A stretch of 64,000 bases of DNA from Streptomonospora mangrovi. Lineage in GTDB: Bacteria; Actinomycetota; Actinomycetes; Streptosporangiales; Streptosporangiaceae. Each line of letters begins with the position of its first letter. The first letter of the stretch is position 1. The stretch covers positions 1-64,000 of the forward strand of contig NZ_JAJAQC010000003.1 in assembly GCF_027604915.1 (NCBI RefSeq). Direction: 5' to 3'. Shown here piece after piece: positions 31,179-39,971 of the stretch. Both the position numbers and the translations under genes were made by a program. The notes beneath the pieces are model-generated. The model had not been told where the DNA came from and ran no database searches. It saw only the letters and a program-made list of their open reading frames with translations.

Positions 31179-31716
31179 AGGTGCACCATCGATGTCCAGA
31201 TAGCCGAATATGTCGGATTCGTCAGTATGTGGCGCTCGCGAAAGCGGCGAGTGGGCAGCGCGGCGCAGCCGAATAGCCATACACCGCGGCTTTCGGTCAT
31301 TCAGGTCAAGCGTGCTCCCCTGTCTATCGTCAGGCCGGAACCGGGGCGGAGCCGACAGTCCGAGGGAGGATATTTTTGTGATTGTCGTCACAGTGCTGCG
31401 GGGATCCCCTGTGCTGCGGCGATGTGTGTCGGCGGCACGTTCGCGGCAAAGAGGGTGGATCGGACGGATGCTCTCCTGAACATCCTGTGTCACGCGGGTT
31501 TCGGCTCGACATATAACGGAAACACAAGACGGATTAAGTGCGGCCGGCGGTTGACGGGGAGTGAAAACCGGGTGCGGAGAGTGCCCGTTGGCACGCTTTA
31601 TCCGGAATTTAGGGCCCGGTGTGAAACACCGCTGGAACACGGTATTTCCAACGATCTGGTGGAAATCGGCGCGGAAGGGTCGCGCCGGGGCCGCGCATTG
31701 ACTAGCCTCACGCTGC
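31179..31716. other. Divergent control region between glgE and glgP
   Basis: This 538-bp interval is the most AT-rich long stretch in the window and has no convincing gene. It contains a consensus CRP-type site at 31377-31392, a TTATAT element on the minus strand (revcomp of 31513-31518) and, at the right end, the leaderless promoter of glgP. Confidence 0.6.
31377..31392. promoter_or_regulatory. CRP/FNR-family binding site
   Basis: TGTGA-N6-TCACA is a perfect 16-bp match to the CRP (GlxR-like) consensus. It lies about 200 bp before glgE and 325 bp before glgP in their shared control region. A cyclic-AMP-type regulator would be a sensible controller of storage glucan, but the regulator gene is not in the window. 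Confidence 0.65.
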
Positions 31717-31719
31717 GTG
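31703..31719 (+). promoter_or_regulatory. -10 box of leaderless glgP
   Basis: TAGCCT (31703-31708) ends 8 nt before GTG 31717, and no ribosome site exists, so the message probably starts at or near the start codon. Confidence 0.6.
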
Positions 31720-34344
31720 AAGGCGATTCGCAGGTTCACCGTCCGTACCGTCCTCCCTGAGGCGCTGGCGCCCCTGGAGCGGCTTGCCGCCAACCTCCGC
31801 TGGGCCTGGCACGCGCCCACCCGGGAGGTCTTCGCCGCCGTCGACCCCGCCGTCTGGCGCGACTGCGGCCACGACCCCTTCCGCATGCTCGGCGAGGTCG
31901 ACCGCGAGCGGTTCGACCGGCTCGGCCGCGACGAGGACTTCCTCGCCCGGCTGCGCGCCGCCGACGACGACCTCGACACCTACCTCGCCGAACCCCGCTG
32001 GTACCAGGACTACGCGGCCCGGCGGCCGGCGCCCGCCGCCGTCGCCTACTTCTCGGCCGAGTACGGCCTGACCGCCGCCCTGCCGCAGTACTCCGGCGGC
32101 CTGGGGATCCTGGCCGGCGACCACCTCAAGAGCGCCAGCGACCTCGGCGCGCCCGTCATCGGCGTCGGCCTGCTCTACCAGCACGGCTACTTCACCCAGG
32201 CGCTCTCGCCCGAGGGCTGGCAGTTGGAGGACTACCCCGAGGTCGACCCCCGCAGCCTGCCGCTCACCCAGTTGCGCGCCGGCGACGGCACGCCCGTCGA
32301 CATCGTGCTCGACCTGCCCGGCGGGCGCCGGCTCAGCGCCCACGTGTGGGTGGTGCGGGTGGGCCGGGTGCCGCTGCTGCTGCTCGACGCCGGCCACGAG
32401 GGCAACCCCGCCGAGATGCGCGGGGTCACCGACCGCCTCTACGGCGGCGGCAATGAGCACCGGCTGCGCCAGGAGCTGCTGCTGGGCGTGGGCGGCGTGC
32501 GCGCCGTGCGCGCCTACTGCCGCGTGACCGGCCACCCCGAGCCCGAGGTCTTCCACATGAACGAGGGCCACGCCGGGTTCCTGGGCGTGGAGCGGGTGCG
32601 CGAGTACATCAGCGCCGGCCTGTCCTTCGCCGAGGCGGTGGAGGCCGCCCGCGCCGGCACGGTCTTCACCACCCACACCCCCGTGCCCGCCGGCATCGAC
32701 CGGTTCCCCCGCGACCTGGTCGAGTCCCACTTCGGCGACGGCGACTCCGTGGCGGCGGGCGTGCCCTCCCACGAGGTCATGGCGCTGGGCGCCGAGGACT
32801 TCGCCGGGGGCGACCCCGGGGTGTTCAACATGGCGGTCATGGGCATGCGCCTGGCCCAGCGGGTCAACGGGGTCAGCCGGCTCCACGGCGCCGTCAGCCG
32901 GGGGATGTTCCAGGGGCTGTGGCCGGGCTTCGACACCGCCGAGGTGCCCATCACCTCCATCACCAACGGCGTGCACGCGCGCACGTGGGTGGCCGAGGAG
33001 GCCCAGGAGCTGGCGCACCGCATCGTGCCCGACACCGGCGAGTTCAGCGGCGTGGAGGGCTGGGAGAAGGTCACCGGTGCCGCCGAGGCCGAGCTGTGGG
33101 AGATGCGCCGCACGCTGCGCGCCCGCCTGGTCGAGGACGCCCGCCGGCGGCTGCGCGCCTCCTGGCGGCGGCGCGGCGCCAGCGAGGCCGAGCTGGGCTG
33201 GGTGGACGACGTCCTCGACCCCGACGTGCTGACCATCGGGTTCGCCCGCCGGGTGCCCTCCTACAAGCGGCTCACGCTGATGCTGCGCGACCGCGAGCGG
33301 CTGGCGTCGCTGCTGCTCGACCCCGAGCGCCCGCTCCAGATCGTGATCGCGGGTAAGGCCCACCCGGCCGACGAGGGCGGCAAGCGCCTCATCCAGGAGA
33401 TCGTCCGCTTCACCGACGACCCGCGCGTGCGCCACCGCATCGTGTTCCTGCCCGACTACGACATGGACCTCGCCCGGTCCCTGGTGCAGGGCTGCGACGT
33501 GTGGCTGAACAACCCGCTGCGCCCGCTGGAGGCGTGCGGGACCTCCGGCATGAAGGCCGCGCTCAATGGCGGGCTCAACCTGTCGGTGCGCGACGGCTGG
33601 TGGGACGAGTGGTACGACGGCTCCAACGGCTGGGCCATCCCCACCGCCGACGGTGTGGAGGACCCCGACCGCCGCGACGCCCTGGAGGCGGCGGCGCTCT
33701 ACGACCTGATCGAGCAGCAGGTCGTGCCGCTGTTCTACGACCACGACGACGCCGGGCTGCCCAAGCGGTGGCTGGAGATGGTCAAGCACACGCTGGTGTC
33801 GCTGGGCCCCAAGGTGCTGGCCACCCGGATGGTGCAGGACTACGTGGCGCTGCTCTACCAGGGCGCGGCCGACTCCTCGCGGCTGCTGGGCGCCGAGGAC
33901 ATGCGCGGCGCGCGCGAGCTGGCGGCCTGGAAGCAGCGGGTGCGCGGCGCCTGGCCGGGCGTGCGGGTGGAGCAGGTGGAGGTCATGGGCATGGAGGGGC
34001 CGCCGCTCGTGGGCCGCGACCTGGTGGTCCGGGCGTCGGTGGCGCTCAACGGGCTCGACCCCGCCGACGTGCGGGTGGAGGTCGCCGTGGGGCGGGTCTC
34101 GGAGTCCGAGCAGTTGGTCGACCCGGAGTTCGCGGAGCTGGCGCCCGACCCCGACGCCCCGGCCAACGGCGGACCGGGCGCGGTGCGGTTCACCGGCGCG
34201 GTGCCGCTGGAGCGGGCGGGCAACTGCGGGTTCACCGTGCGGGCGCTGCCCCGCCACCCGCTGCTGAGCGACCGCGCCGAGCTGGGCCTGGTGGCGGTGC
34301 CGGAGGCGCCGGCGGTGGCGGGCGACGGGATGGTGCTGCGCTAG
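31717..34344 (+). CDS. glgP: Alpha-glucan phosphorylase
   Basis: This 875-residue enzyme releases glucose-1-phosphate from alpha-1,4-glucan using pyridoxal phosphate. It has the N-terminal DUF3417 region of the actinobacterial/archaeal branch, AEYGLTAALPQYSGGLGILAGDHLK and the PLP-binding Lys in ACGTSGMKAALNG (about residue 613). A C-terminal beta-rich extension (about residues 760-875) is typical of this branch. It is divergent from the synthesis operon, so the control region balances synthesis and breakdown. Confidence 0.95.
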   Translation: MKAIRRFTVRTVLPEALAPLERLAANLRWAWHAPTREVFAAVDPAVWRDCGHDPFRMLGEVDRERFDRLGRDEDFLARLRAADDDLDTYLAEPRWYQDYAARRPAPAAVAYFSAEYGLTAALPQYSGGLGILAGDHLKSASDLGAPVIGVGLLYQHGYFTQALSPEGWQLEDYPEVDPRSLPLTQLRAGDGTPVDIVLDLPGGRRLSAHVWVVRVGRVPLLLLDAGHEGNPAEMRGVTDRLYGGGNEHRLRQELLLGVGGVRAVRAYCRVTGHPEPEVFHMNEGHAGFLGVERVREYISAGLSFAEAVEAARAGTVFTTHTPVPAGIDRFPRDLVESHFGDGDSVAAGVPSHEVMALGAEDFAGGDPGVFNMAVMGMRLAQRVNGVSRLHGAVSRGMFQGLWPGFDTAEVPITSITNGVHARTWVAEEAQELAHRIVPDTGEFSGVEGWEKVTGAAEAELWEMRRTLRARLVEDARRRLRASWRRRGASEAELGWVDDVLDPDVLTIGFARRVPSYKRLTLMLRDRERLASLLLDPERPLQIVIAGKAHPADEGGKRLIQEIVRFTDDPRVRHRIVFLPDYDMDLARSLVQGCDVWLNNPLRPLEACGTSGMKAALNGGLNLSVRDGWWDEWYDGSNGWAIPTADGVEDPDRRDALEAAALYDLIEQQVVPLFYDHDDAGLPKRWLEMVKHTLVSLGPKVLATRMVQDYVALLYQGAADSSRLLGAEDMRGARELAAWKQRVRGAWPGVRVEQVEVMGMEGPPLVGRDLVVRASVALNGLDPADVRVEVAVGRVSESEQLVDPEFAELAPDPDAPANGGPGAVRFTGAVPLERAGNCGFTVRALPRHPLLSDRAELGLVAVPEAPAVAGDGMVLR

Positions 34345-34372
34345 CCGCGATATCCGCGTTGGCGGTGGTGGC

Positions 34373-34414
34373 CGCGCGGGCGGCCGGGTCCAAAGGGAGC
34401 CGGCCGCCCGCGCG
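34373..34414. terminator. Hairpin after glgP (first of two)
   Basis: A perfect 15-bp GC stem with a 12-nt loop starts 29 nt after the glgP stop. It is followed directly by a second hairpin at 34423-34445 between convergent genes. Confidence 0.7.
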
Positions 34415-34422
34415 TGCCGCCT

Positions 34423-34445
34423 GAGGGCGCCCACCGGGCGCCCTC
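34423..34445. terminator. Hairpin between glgP and marR-type gene (second of two)
   Basis: GAGGGCGCCC and GGGCGCCCTC form a perfect 10-bp stem with a 3-nt loop. Together with the preceding hairpin it probably stops transcripts from both convergent genes. Confidence 0.65.
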
Positions 34446-34517
34446 GCGGCCGGCCGGGGGAGTGAGCGGCGGGGCGCGGCCGCCACGGAGCGGGTCCTCA
34501 GCGGCCGGCGCACCCTG

Positions 34518-35006
34518 TCAGTGGCTCTTGACCGGCGGCGGGTGCTCCTCCAGCAGCCGACCGGCGACGTCGTGCAGCAGGGCGCGCTCCTCGGTCGAGA
34601 GGCCGCCGAACACCCGGCCCTCGACCTCCTCCACCACGCGCGCGCTCTCGCGCAGCAGCTCCCGGCCGCGCTCGGTGGGCGCCACGATGTAGCGGCGGCG
34701 GTCGGCGGGGTTGCGGCGCCGCTCCACGACGCCCTGGCGCTCCAGTTCGTCGATCACGCCGACCATGACGTTGGGGTCGATGCCCAGGCGGCGGCTCAGC
34801 TCCTGCTGCGAGGGGGAGTTCAGCGAGGCGGCGGTGGCCAGGACGTTGTACTGGCGCGGGCTCATGCCCAGCGGAGCGAAGGCGGCCTCGGTGAGGGCGA
34901 GGACCACCTCGCCGAGCTTGATCAGCCGGAACCCCGTGTTGCCCCACAGCGTGCTGCCCGGAACCGTGCTGCCCGGAGCCGCGGGGGCCTCCTCTGCGCC
35001 GCTCAT
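34518..35006 (-). CDS. MarR-family transcriptional regulator
   Basis: The 162-residue protein has a central winged helix-turn-helix (PSQQELSRRLGIDPNVMVGVIDELERQGVVERRRNPADRRRYIV), standard for MarR dimers. A minus-strand TAGCAT (35018-35013) ends 6 nt before ATG 35006, so the message is probably leaderless. It is divergent from an NAD-dependent epimerase-like gene across a perfect operator at 35057-35075, and may also influence the DHA2 exporter that follows. Confidence 0.93.
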   Translation of the reverse strand: MSGAEEAPAAPGSTVPGSTLWGNTGFRLIKLGEVVLALTEAAFAPLGMSPRQYNVLATAASLNSPSQQELSRRLGIDPNVMVGVIDELERQGVVERRRNPADRRRYIVAPTERGRELLRESARVVEEVEGRVFGGLSTEERALLHDVAGRLLEEHPPPVKSH

Positions 35007-35056
35007 GGACTCATGCTAGTTCCGGCCCGGGGGGAGTGGTCGGCCGACCGGGGGTA

Positions 35057-35075
35057 TCGTATGCTCGCCATACGA
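35057..35075. promoter_or_regulatory. MarR-type operator overlapping the SDR-gene promoter
   Basis: TCGTATG-N5-CATACGA is a perfect inverted repeat with 7-bp arms. It includes TATGCT (35060-35065), a good -10 box for the rightward gene, so a bound MarR protein would block that promoter. It is also about 40 bp upstream of the -10 of the marR-type gene. Confidence 0.7.
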
Positions 35076-35120
35076 AAAGCAGTGCGTGCCACTATCGGTT
35101 TCCACTGGATTGGAGTCACC

Positions 35121-36194
35121 GTGGCCGACACCGACCCCTCCGGCGCCCCCCGGCGGTCCCTCGTCACCGGCGCCACCGGGCTGCTGGGCGGCAACATCGT
35201 CGCCCACCTGCTCGACGCGGGCGGCGAGGTGGTCGCGCTGGTGCGCGACCCCGAACGCGCCCGCCGCCTGCTGCCCGCCCACGACCGCCTCACCGTCGCC
35301 GCCGGGGACATCACCGACCCCGCCGCCTACAGCCCCCTGCTCCCCGGGTGCGACGCGGTCTTCCACACCGCCGCCTACTTCCGTGAGTTCTACCAGCCCG
35401 GAGCCGACCTGGAGCGGATGGAGCGGGTCAACGTCACCGCCGTGGGCGACCTGCTGCGCGCGGCCGAGGCCGCCGGCGTGCCCGTCTTCGTCCACACCAG
35501 CTCCATCAACGTCCTGGCCGCCACCGGTGCCCAGCGGGCCGCCGACGAGGACACCGGCGTGCCCGAGCCCTACCGCGACCTCGACCGGTCGGTCGACTAC
35601 GCCTCCAGCAAGGTCCGCGCCGAGCGGGTGGTCCGCGACTACGCCGCCACCAGCGCCATGCGGGTGCCGATCGTCCTGCCGGGCTGGATGTGGGGACCCG
35701 GCGACGCCGGGCCCACCTCGGCGGGCCGGCTGCTCCAGTCCCTGGCCACCGGGCGGATGCGGGCGGTCCCGGCGCTGAGCAACTACGCCGTGGACGCCCG
35801 CGACGTCGCCGCCGCCTGCGTGCGCGCCGCCGTGCTGCCGGTCACCGGGCGGTTCGTGGTGGCCGGCGCCAAGCACACCATCCGCGAGATCGCCGAGGCG
35901 GTCGCCAAGGAGACCGGCACCCCGGTGCCCCGCGCGGTGCCCGCGTGGGCGGCCATGGCGGTGGTGACGCTGATGGAGCTGTCGGCGCGGCTGCGGGGCA
36001 CCGAGCCCACGGCCACCCGCACGGGTGTGGCGGTGCTGCGCGACGCGGCGGGCCGCAACATCTCCTCGGCCCGCGCCCAGCGCGAGCTGGGGATCGTCTT
36101 CCGCCCGATCGAGCGCACCATCGCCGACGAGGTCGCCTGGTACCGCGCCCAGGGCGTCCTCCCCGAGCGCGATGCGGCCTCGGCGCCGAAGTAG
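35121..36194 (+). CDS. NAD(P)-dependent epimerase/dehydratase-like (extended SDR) protein
   Basis: The 357-residue protein has the extended-SDR nucleotide motif VTGATGLLGGNIVAHLL at about residue 15 and the catalytic Tyr/Lys in VDYASSKVRAERVV. It resembles dihydroflavonol reductase-like oxidoreductases rather than sugar epimerases; the substrate is unknown. GTG 35121 has TTGGAG 5 nt upstream. It is divergent from the MarR regulator and likely its target. The exporter downstream begins 162 bp after it. Confidence 0.9.
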   Translation: MADTDPSGAPRRSLVTGATGLLGGNIVAHLLDAGGEVVALVRDPERARRLLPAHDRLTVAAGDITDPAAYSPLLPGCDAVFHTAAYFREFYQPGADLERMERVNVTAVGDLLRAAEAAGVPVFVHTSSINVLAATGAQRAADEDTGVPEPYRDLDRSVDYASSKVRAERVVRDYAATSAMRVPIVLPGWMWGPGDAGPTSAGRLLQSLATGRMRAVPALSNYAVDARDVAAACVRAAVLPVTGRFVVAGAKHTIREIAEAVAKETGTPVPRAVPAWAAMAVVTLMELSARLRGTEPTATRTGVAVLRDAAGRNISSARAQRELGIVFRPIERTIADEVAWYRAQGVLPERDAASAPK

Positions 36195-36356
36195 CGCGCA
36201 CGGCTGCCGGGCGCGTCCGCAGGTCCGTCGCGCCTGCCGGTCGGACGCGGGCGCTGCCGGGGGCGGCTTCCAACCGGCTTCCATCGGGGCTCGACGGCGG
36301 TCGCCGAGACTGGTCGCGGCGGAAGGGGGGAGCGGCGGCGCCCACGGCGGCGCGCC

Positions 36357-37955
36357 GTGGAGGCGATGACCGAGACCGAAAGGCCGCACGGAACGCGGGG
36401 CGACGCGGCGCCACCGCCCATCCGGCGGGGCCGGGACCGGCCCGGTCCCGGCGAGCGGACCGGGCCGGGCGACGCGCGGCGGATGCGGGCGGCCTTCGCG
36501 GGGCTGCTGCTCGGGGTGATGCTGGGTTCGCTGGACCAGACGATCGTGGCCACCGCCCTGCCGGTGATCGCGGGCGACCTCGGCGAGCTGTCCCGGCTGT
36601 CGTGGGTGGTGACCTCCTACATCCTCGCGGCCACCGTCGTGATGCCCCTCTACGGCAAGGCCGGTGACCTGTTCGGGCGCAAGGCCGCGCTGGCCGGGTC
36701 GCTGGTGCTGTTCCTCGTCGGCTCCGGGCTGGCCGGGGCCGCGACGGACATGGTGTGGCTCGTGGTCTTCCGCGCCGTGCAGGGCCTGGGCGGCGGCGGG
36801 CTGCTGATCGGCGCACAGGCGCTGGTGGGCGAGGCGTTCCCCGCCGCCGAGCGCGGGCGGCGACTGGGGGCCGTCGGCGCCGTCATCGGGCTGTCGGCGT
36901 TCGCCGGGCCGCTGGTCGGCGGGCTGCTCACCGACGTCCTGGGCTGGCGGTCGATCTTCTACATCAACCTGCCGGTGGGCGCCGTGGCGCTGTGGCTGGT
37001 ACTGCTGGCCCCCCGGCTGCGGCGCGCCCGGGAGGCGCCACCGCCGCGCGTGGACTACCTCGGCGCCGTCCTCATCGTGGCCGCCAGCGGCGCGGCCGTC
37101 CTCCTGGCGACCCTGGCGGGCGGCGCGCGCGGCCCGCTGGACCCCGCGCTGCTCGCGGCGGCCGCCGCCATGGCCGTGGCCCTCGCGCTGTTCGTGGCGG
37201 CCGAGCGGCGCGCCGCCGACCCGCTGCTGCCGCTGCGGCTGTTTCGCGTCCGCGACTTCACCGTGGTGGCGCTGGTGGCGGTGACCGTCGGCGCGGTCAT
37301 GTTCGGCACCGCCGCCTACCTGCCGGTGTTCATCCAGATGGTCGGGGAGGACTCCGCGACGGCCTCGGGCGTGCGGCTGCTGCCCCTGGTGGGCGGGCTG
37401 CTGGTCGGGTCGGTGGGCGCCGGGCGCGCGACCGCGCGGCCCGGGCGCGCCCGCTGGGTGCTGGTGGCCGGAACGGCGTGCTCGCTGGCCGGGGTGGCGG
37501 TGATGGCGACCATGAGCAAGGACAGCCCTTACCCGCTGCTCGCGGCGGGCATGCTGGCGGTGGGGCTGGGCGTGGGCTCGGGCATCCAGACGCTGGTGCT
37601 GATCGCGCAGAACACCGTGGCCGCCGCCGACCTCGGCGTGGCCACCTCCACCGTGAACTACTTCCGGCAGATGGGCGCCTGCGTGGGCACCGCCGCGATG
37701 GGCGCGGTCTTCGCCGGGCACCTGCGCGCCGGGCTCGGCGGCGCCGCCGGTGCGCACGCGGTGTCGGTGGACGAACTGACACCCCAGGGCCTGGCGCGGT
37801 TCCCCGAGGACGTGCGCGCCGCCCTGATCGCCGCGTTCGCCGACGCCGTGCCGCTGGCCTTCCTGCTGCTGGTGCCGGCGGCGGTGGCGGGTCTGGTGCT
37901 GGCGCTGTTCGTGCGTGATCGGGCGGGGGTCCCGGGTGCCCCTTCCGGTGCGTAG
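36357..37955 (+). CDS. DHA2-type MFS drug exporter (EmrB/QacA family)
   Basis: The 532-residue protein has about 14 membrane helices. MFS motif A is seen as GKAGDLFGRKAA after helix 2 and the antiporter motif C as GLSAFAGPLVGGLLTD in helix 5, with LDQTIVATALPVI in helix 1 (motif D1 type). It should export drugs or metabolites in exchange for protons. The first ~45 residues are Arg/Pro-rich. GTG 36357 and ATG 36366 are both possible starts; GGAGG lies between them, too close to the second. Confidence 0.92.
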   Translation: MEAMTETERPHGTRGDAAPPPIRRGRDRPGPGERTGPGDARRMRAAFAGLLLGVMLGSLDQTIVATALPVIAGDLGELSRLSWVVTSYILAATVVMPLYGKAGDLFGRKAALAGSLVLFLVGSGLAGAATDMVWLVVFRAVQGLGGGGLLIGAQALVGEAFPAAERGRRLGAVGAVIGLSAFAGPLVGGLLTDVLGWRSIFYINLPVGAVALWLVLLAPRLRRAREAPPPRVDYLGAVLIVAASGAAVLLATLAGGARGPLDPALLAAAAAMAVALALFVAAERRAADPLLPLRLFRVRDFTVVALVAVTVGAVMFGTAAYLPVFIQMVGEDSATASGVRLLPLVGGLLVGSVGAGRATARPGRARWVLVAGTACSLAGVAVMATMSKDSPYPLLAAGMLAVGLGVGSGIQTLVLIAQNTVAAADLGVATSTVNYFRQMGACVGTAAMGAVFAGHLRAGLGGAAGAHAVSVDELTPQGLARFPEDVRAALIAAFADAVPLAFLLLVPAAVAGLVLALFVRDRAGVPGAPSGA

Positions 37956-38154
37956 GCCCCGGCGTCCTCCTCCGCGCGGGGGTCCGCGGCCGCCGACTGA
38001 CGGCCGCGTGCGCTGGTGCCGGTGGGCGTGGTGGTGGCGTTCTCCGGTGCCTCTGCCGCCGCGCCTTCCACCGCGCGGGGGCCGCGGCCGCCGACTGGGC
38101 GGCGCGCGGGAAACCGGTGGACCGCCGCGCGGGCGCGCTGGAAGGATCGGGCGC

Positions 38155-39147
38155 ATGGCTGCGAGGAGCGGAGACCCACAGCGGGCGACCGGCACGGGGC
38201 AGGGGCGCGGCGCGGCCCCCTCCGGCGCTTCGGACTCCGGGGCCGCCGCCCCCGGCCTCGCCGCTGCTGAGCCCCGAACGGCCGGCTCCGCTGCGGCGGA
38301 CTTCGCCGCGCTCGTCGCCGAGGCGGCGGCCGCGCCCGTCGAGGGGTGGGACTTCTCCTGGCTCGCGGGCCGCGCCACCGAGGAGCGACCCTCGTGGGGC
38401 TACGCCCGCCTGATCGCCGACCGCCTGGCGCGCGCCGACACCGCCCTGGACCTCGACACCGGCGGCGGCGAGGTGCTGGCCGAGGCGCCCGCGCTGCCGC
38501 CGCGCATGGCCGCCACCGAGTCCTGGCCGCCCAACCTCGCCCGCGCCGCCGCGCGGCTGGGCCCGCGCGGGGTCGCCGTCGTGGCCACCGGTGAGGGGGC
38601 GCCCCTGCCCTTCGCCGACGCGGTGTTCGACCTGGTGGTCAGCCGCCACCCCGTCGCCACGCCCTGGGAGGAGGTCGCGCGCGTGCTGCGGCCCGGCGGC
38701 GCCTTCCTCTCCCAGCAGGTCGGTCCGGCCAGCGTGTTCGAGCTGACCGAGTTCTTCCTCGGCCCCCAGCCGCCGGAGACCCGCGCCCGGCGCCACCCCG
38801 ACCACGCCCGCGCCGCCGCCGAGGCCACCGGGCTGGAGGTGGTGGACCTGCGCATGGAGCGCCTGCGCATGCGCTTTCACGACGTCGGCGCCGTCGTCTA
38901 CTTCCTGCGCAAGGTGATCTGGATCGTCCCGGGGTTCGACGCCGACCGGTACCGCGACCGGCTGCGGGAGCTGCACGAGCGCATCCGCGCCGAGGGGGCG
39001 TTCACCGCGCACTCCACCCGGTTCCTGATCGAGGCCCGCCGCCCCCGCTCAGCGGCGCCGCACCCGCCGACCGGGGGCCGCCTTGACCGCGACCGCCCGC
39101 AGGTCCCCATAATGGGAGAAACCGACAGGGGAGCGCTTCGGCGCTGA
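38155..39147 (+). CDS. SAM-dependent methyltransferase-like protein
   Basis: The 330-residue protein has a class I methyltransferase core with a slightly unusual motif I (ALDLDTGGGEVLAEA), a later VFDLVVSRHPVATPWEEVARVLRPGGAF and FLIEARRP at the end. The target is unknown. GGAAGGA stands 8 nt before ATG 38155. About 60 N-terminal residues are low-complexity. Its 3' end carries a -35/-10 pair and overlaps the start of a TPP riboswitch by about 25 nt, so the last codons are under double constraint. Confidence 0.86.
   Translation: MAARSGDPQRATGTGQGRGAAPSGASDSGAAAPGLAAAEPRTAGSAAADFAALVAEAAAAPVEGWDFSWLAGRATEERPSWGYARLIADRLARADTALDLDTGGGEVLAEAPALPPRMAATESWPPNLARAAARLGPRGVAVVATGEGAPLPFADAVFDLVVSRHPVATPWEEVARVLRPGGAFLSQQVGPASVFELTEFFLGPQPPETRARRHPDHARAAAEATGLEVVDLRMERLRMRFHDVGAVVYFLRKVIWIVPGFDADRYRDRLRELHERIRAEGAFTAHSTRFLIEARRPRSAAPHPPTGGRLDRDRPQVPIMGETDRGALRR
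39083..39113 (+). promoter_or_regulatory. Promoter for ykoEDC inside the methyltransferase gene
   Basis: TTGACC (39083-39088) and CATAAT (39108-39113), 19 nt apart, lie just before the riboswitch, giving a predicted transcription start near 39120. The spacing is slightly long. Confidence 0.5.
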
Positions 39148-39210
39148 GAGTGCGGTCCCACGACCGCAGACCCTCACACACCTGACCTGGGTAATGCCAG
39201 CGTAGGGAGT
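39123..39210 (+). promoter_or_regulatory. TPP (THI-box) riboswitch
   Basis: The segment holds the conserved THI elements in order: ACAGGGGAGC, CTGAGAGT (from 39144), ACCCTC (about 39170), and ACCTGACCTGGGTAATGCC followed by GCGTAGGGAG (39180-39209), with complementary ends. It binds thiamine pyrophosphate and should reduce expression of the downstream ykoEDC operon. There is about 120 nt between it and the ykoE ATG. Its 5' part overlaps the end of the methyltransferase gene. Confidence 0.96.
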
Positions 39211-39332
39211 CGTGAACCCGTCCGCCGCGGACCCCGCCGCGCGCCCTCCCGCGCGCCGCCGTGCCCGCCCGGCCGACGCTCTTTGCCGTACCGGCACCCC
39301 CTCTCGCCCACCCGCGTGAAGGGACCGCCCCG

Positions 39333-39971
39333 ATGAAGGAACCGGCACCGCACAGCCGGCCCGACCAGCCCGTCCAGTCCGGCCGGCCCGCCCCGGACGG
39401 CGTCCGCACCCCGCTGCGCTACCGCACGGTCGACATCGTCGTGCCCGCCGTGCTCGGCGTGGCCATCGGCGTCGTCTTCTGGCTGTGGAACATGGTGTGG
39501 ACCGTCACCACCCCCGTCTTCGCGTTCTTCCCGCCCGCCCAGGCCCTCATCTACGGCGTGTGGCTGCTGCCCGGCGTGCTCGGCGGGCTCATCGTGCGCA
39601 AGCCCGGCGTCGCCGTGCTGACCTCCACCGCCGCCGCGGCGGTCTCCATGGTCCTCGGCGGGCCGTGGGGCGTGGAGATCGTGCTGGCCGGGTTCGTCCA
39701 GGGACTGCTCTCGGAGCTGGTGTTCGCCGCCGCCCGCTACCGGCGCTGGGGCCTGCCCACCGCCGTGCTCGCCGCGGCCGCCGGCGGCCTGGCCCCCGCC
39801 GTCTGGGACAACGTCCGCTACTACGTCACCTGGCCGCTGTCCTACCAGCTCGCCTTCGGGGTCATCGTCGTGCTCAGCGCCGCGCTGATCGGCGGCGTCG
39901 GCGCCCGGCTGCTGACCTCCGCGCTGGCGCGCGCCGGGGCGCTGGCACCCTTCCCCTCGGCGCGCGGATGA
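39333..39971 (+). CDS. ykoE: ECF transporter substrate-binding (S) component, hydroxymethylpyrimidine/thiamine type
   Basis: The 212-residue membrane protein has about six helices and the YkoE pattern GVVFWLWNMVWTVTTPVFAFFPPAQALIYGVWLLPGVLG. It is the specificity subunit of an energy-coupling-factor importer for a thiamine precursor or thiamine, supported by the TPP riboswitch in front. GAAGGGA precedes ATG 39333. Its stop overlaps the next start (ATGA), so the three ykoEDC genes are co-translated. Confidence 0.94.
   Translation: MKEPAPHSRPDQPVQSGRPAPDGVRTPLRYRTVDIVVPAVLGVAIGVVFWLWNMVWTVTTPVFAFFPPAQALIYGVWLLPGVLGGLIVRKPGVAVLTSTAAAAVSMVLGGPWGVEIVLAGFVQGLLSELVFAAARYRRWGLPTAVLAAAAGGLAPAVWDNVRYYVTWPLSYQLAFGVIVVLSAALIGGVGARLLTSALARAGALAPFPSARG

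Noticed and set aside
31210-31479. 89-residue plus-strand frame between glgE and glgP
   Set aside because: Third positions are not GC-biased, the sequence is Arg/Ser-rich and it covers the control region with the CRP-type site.
35003-38378. Long minus-strand frames across the SDR, exporter and methyltransferase genes
   Set aside because: They are shadows; the plus-strand proteins have clear SDR, MFS and methyltransferase motifs.
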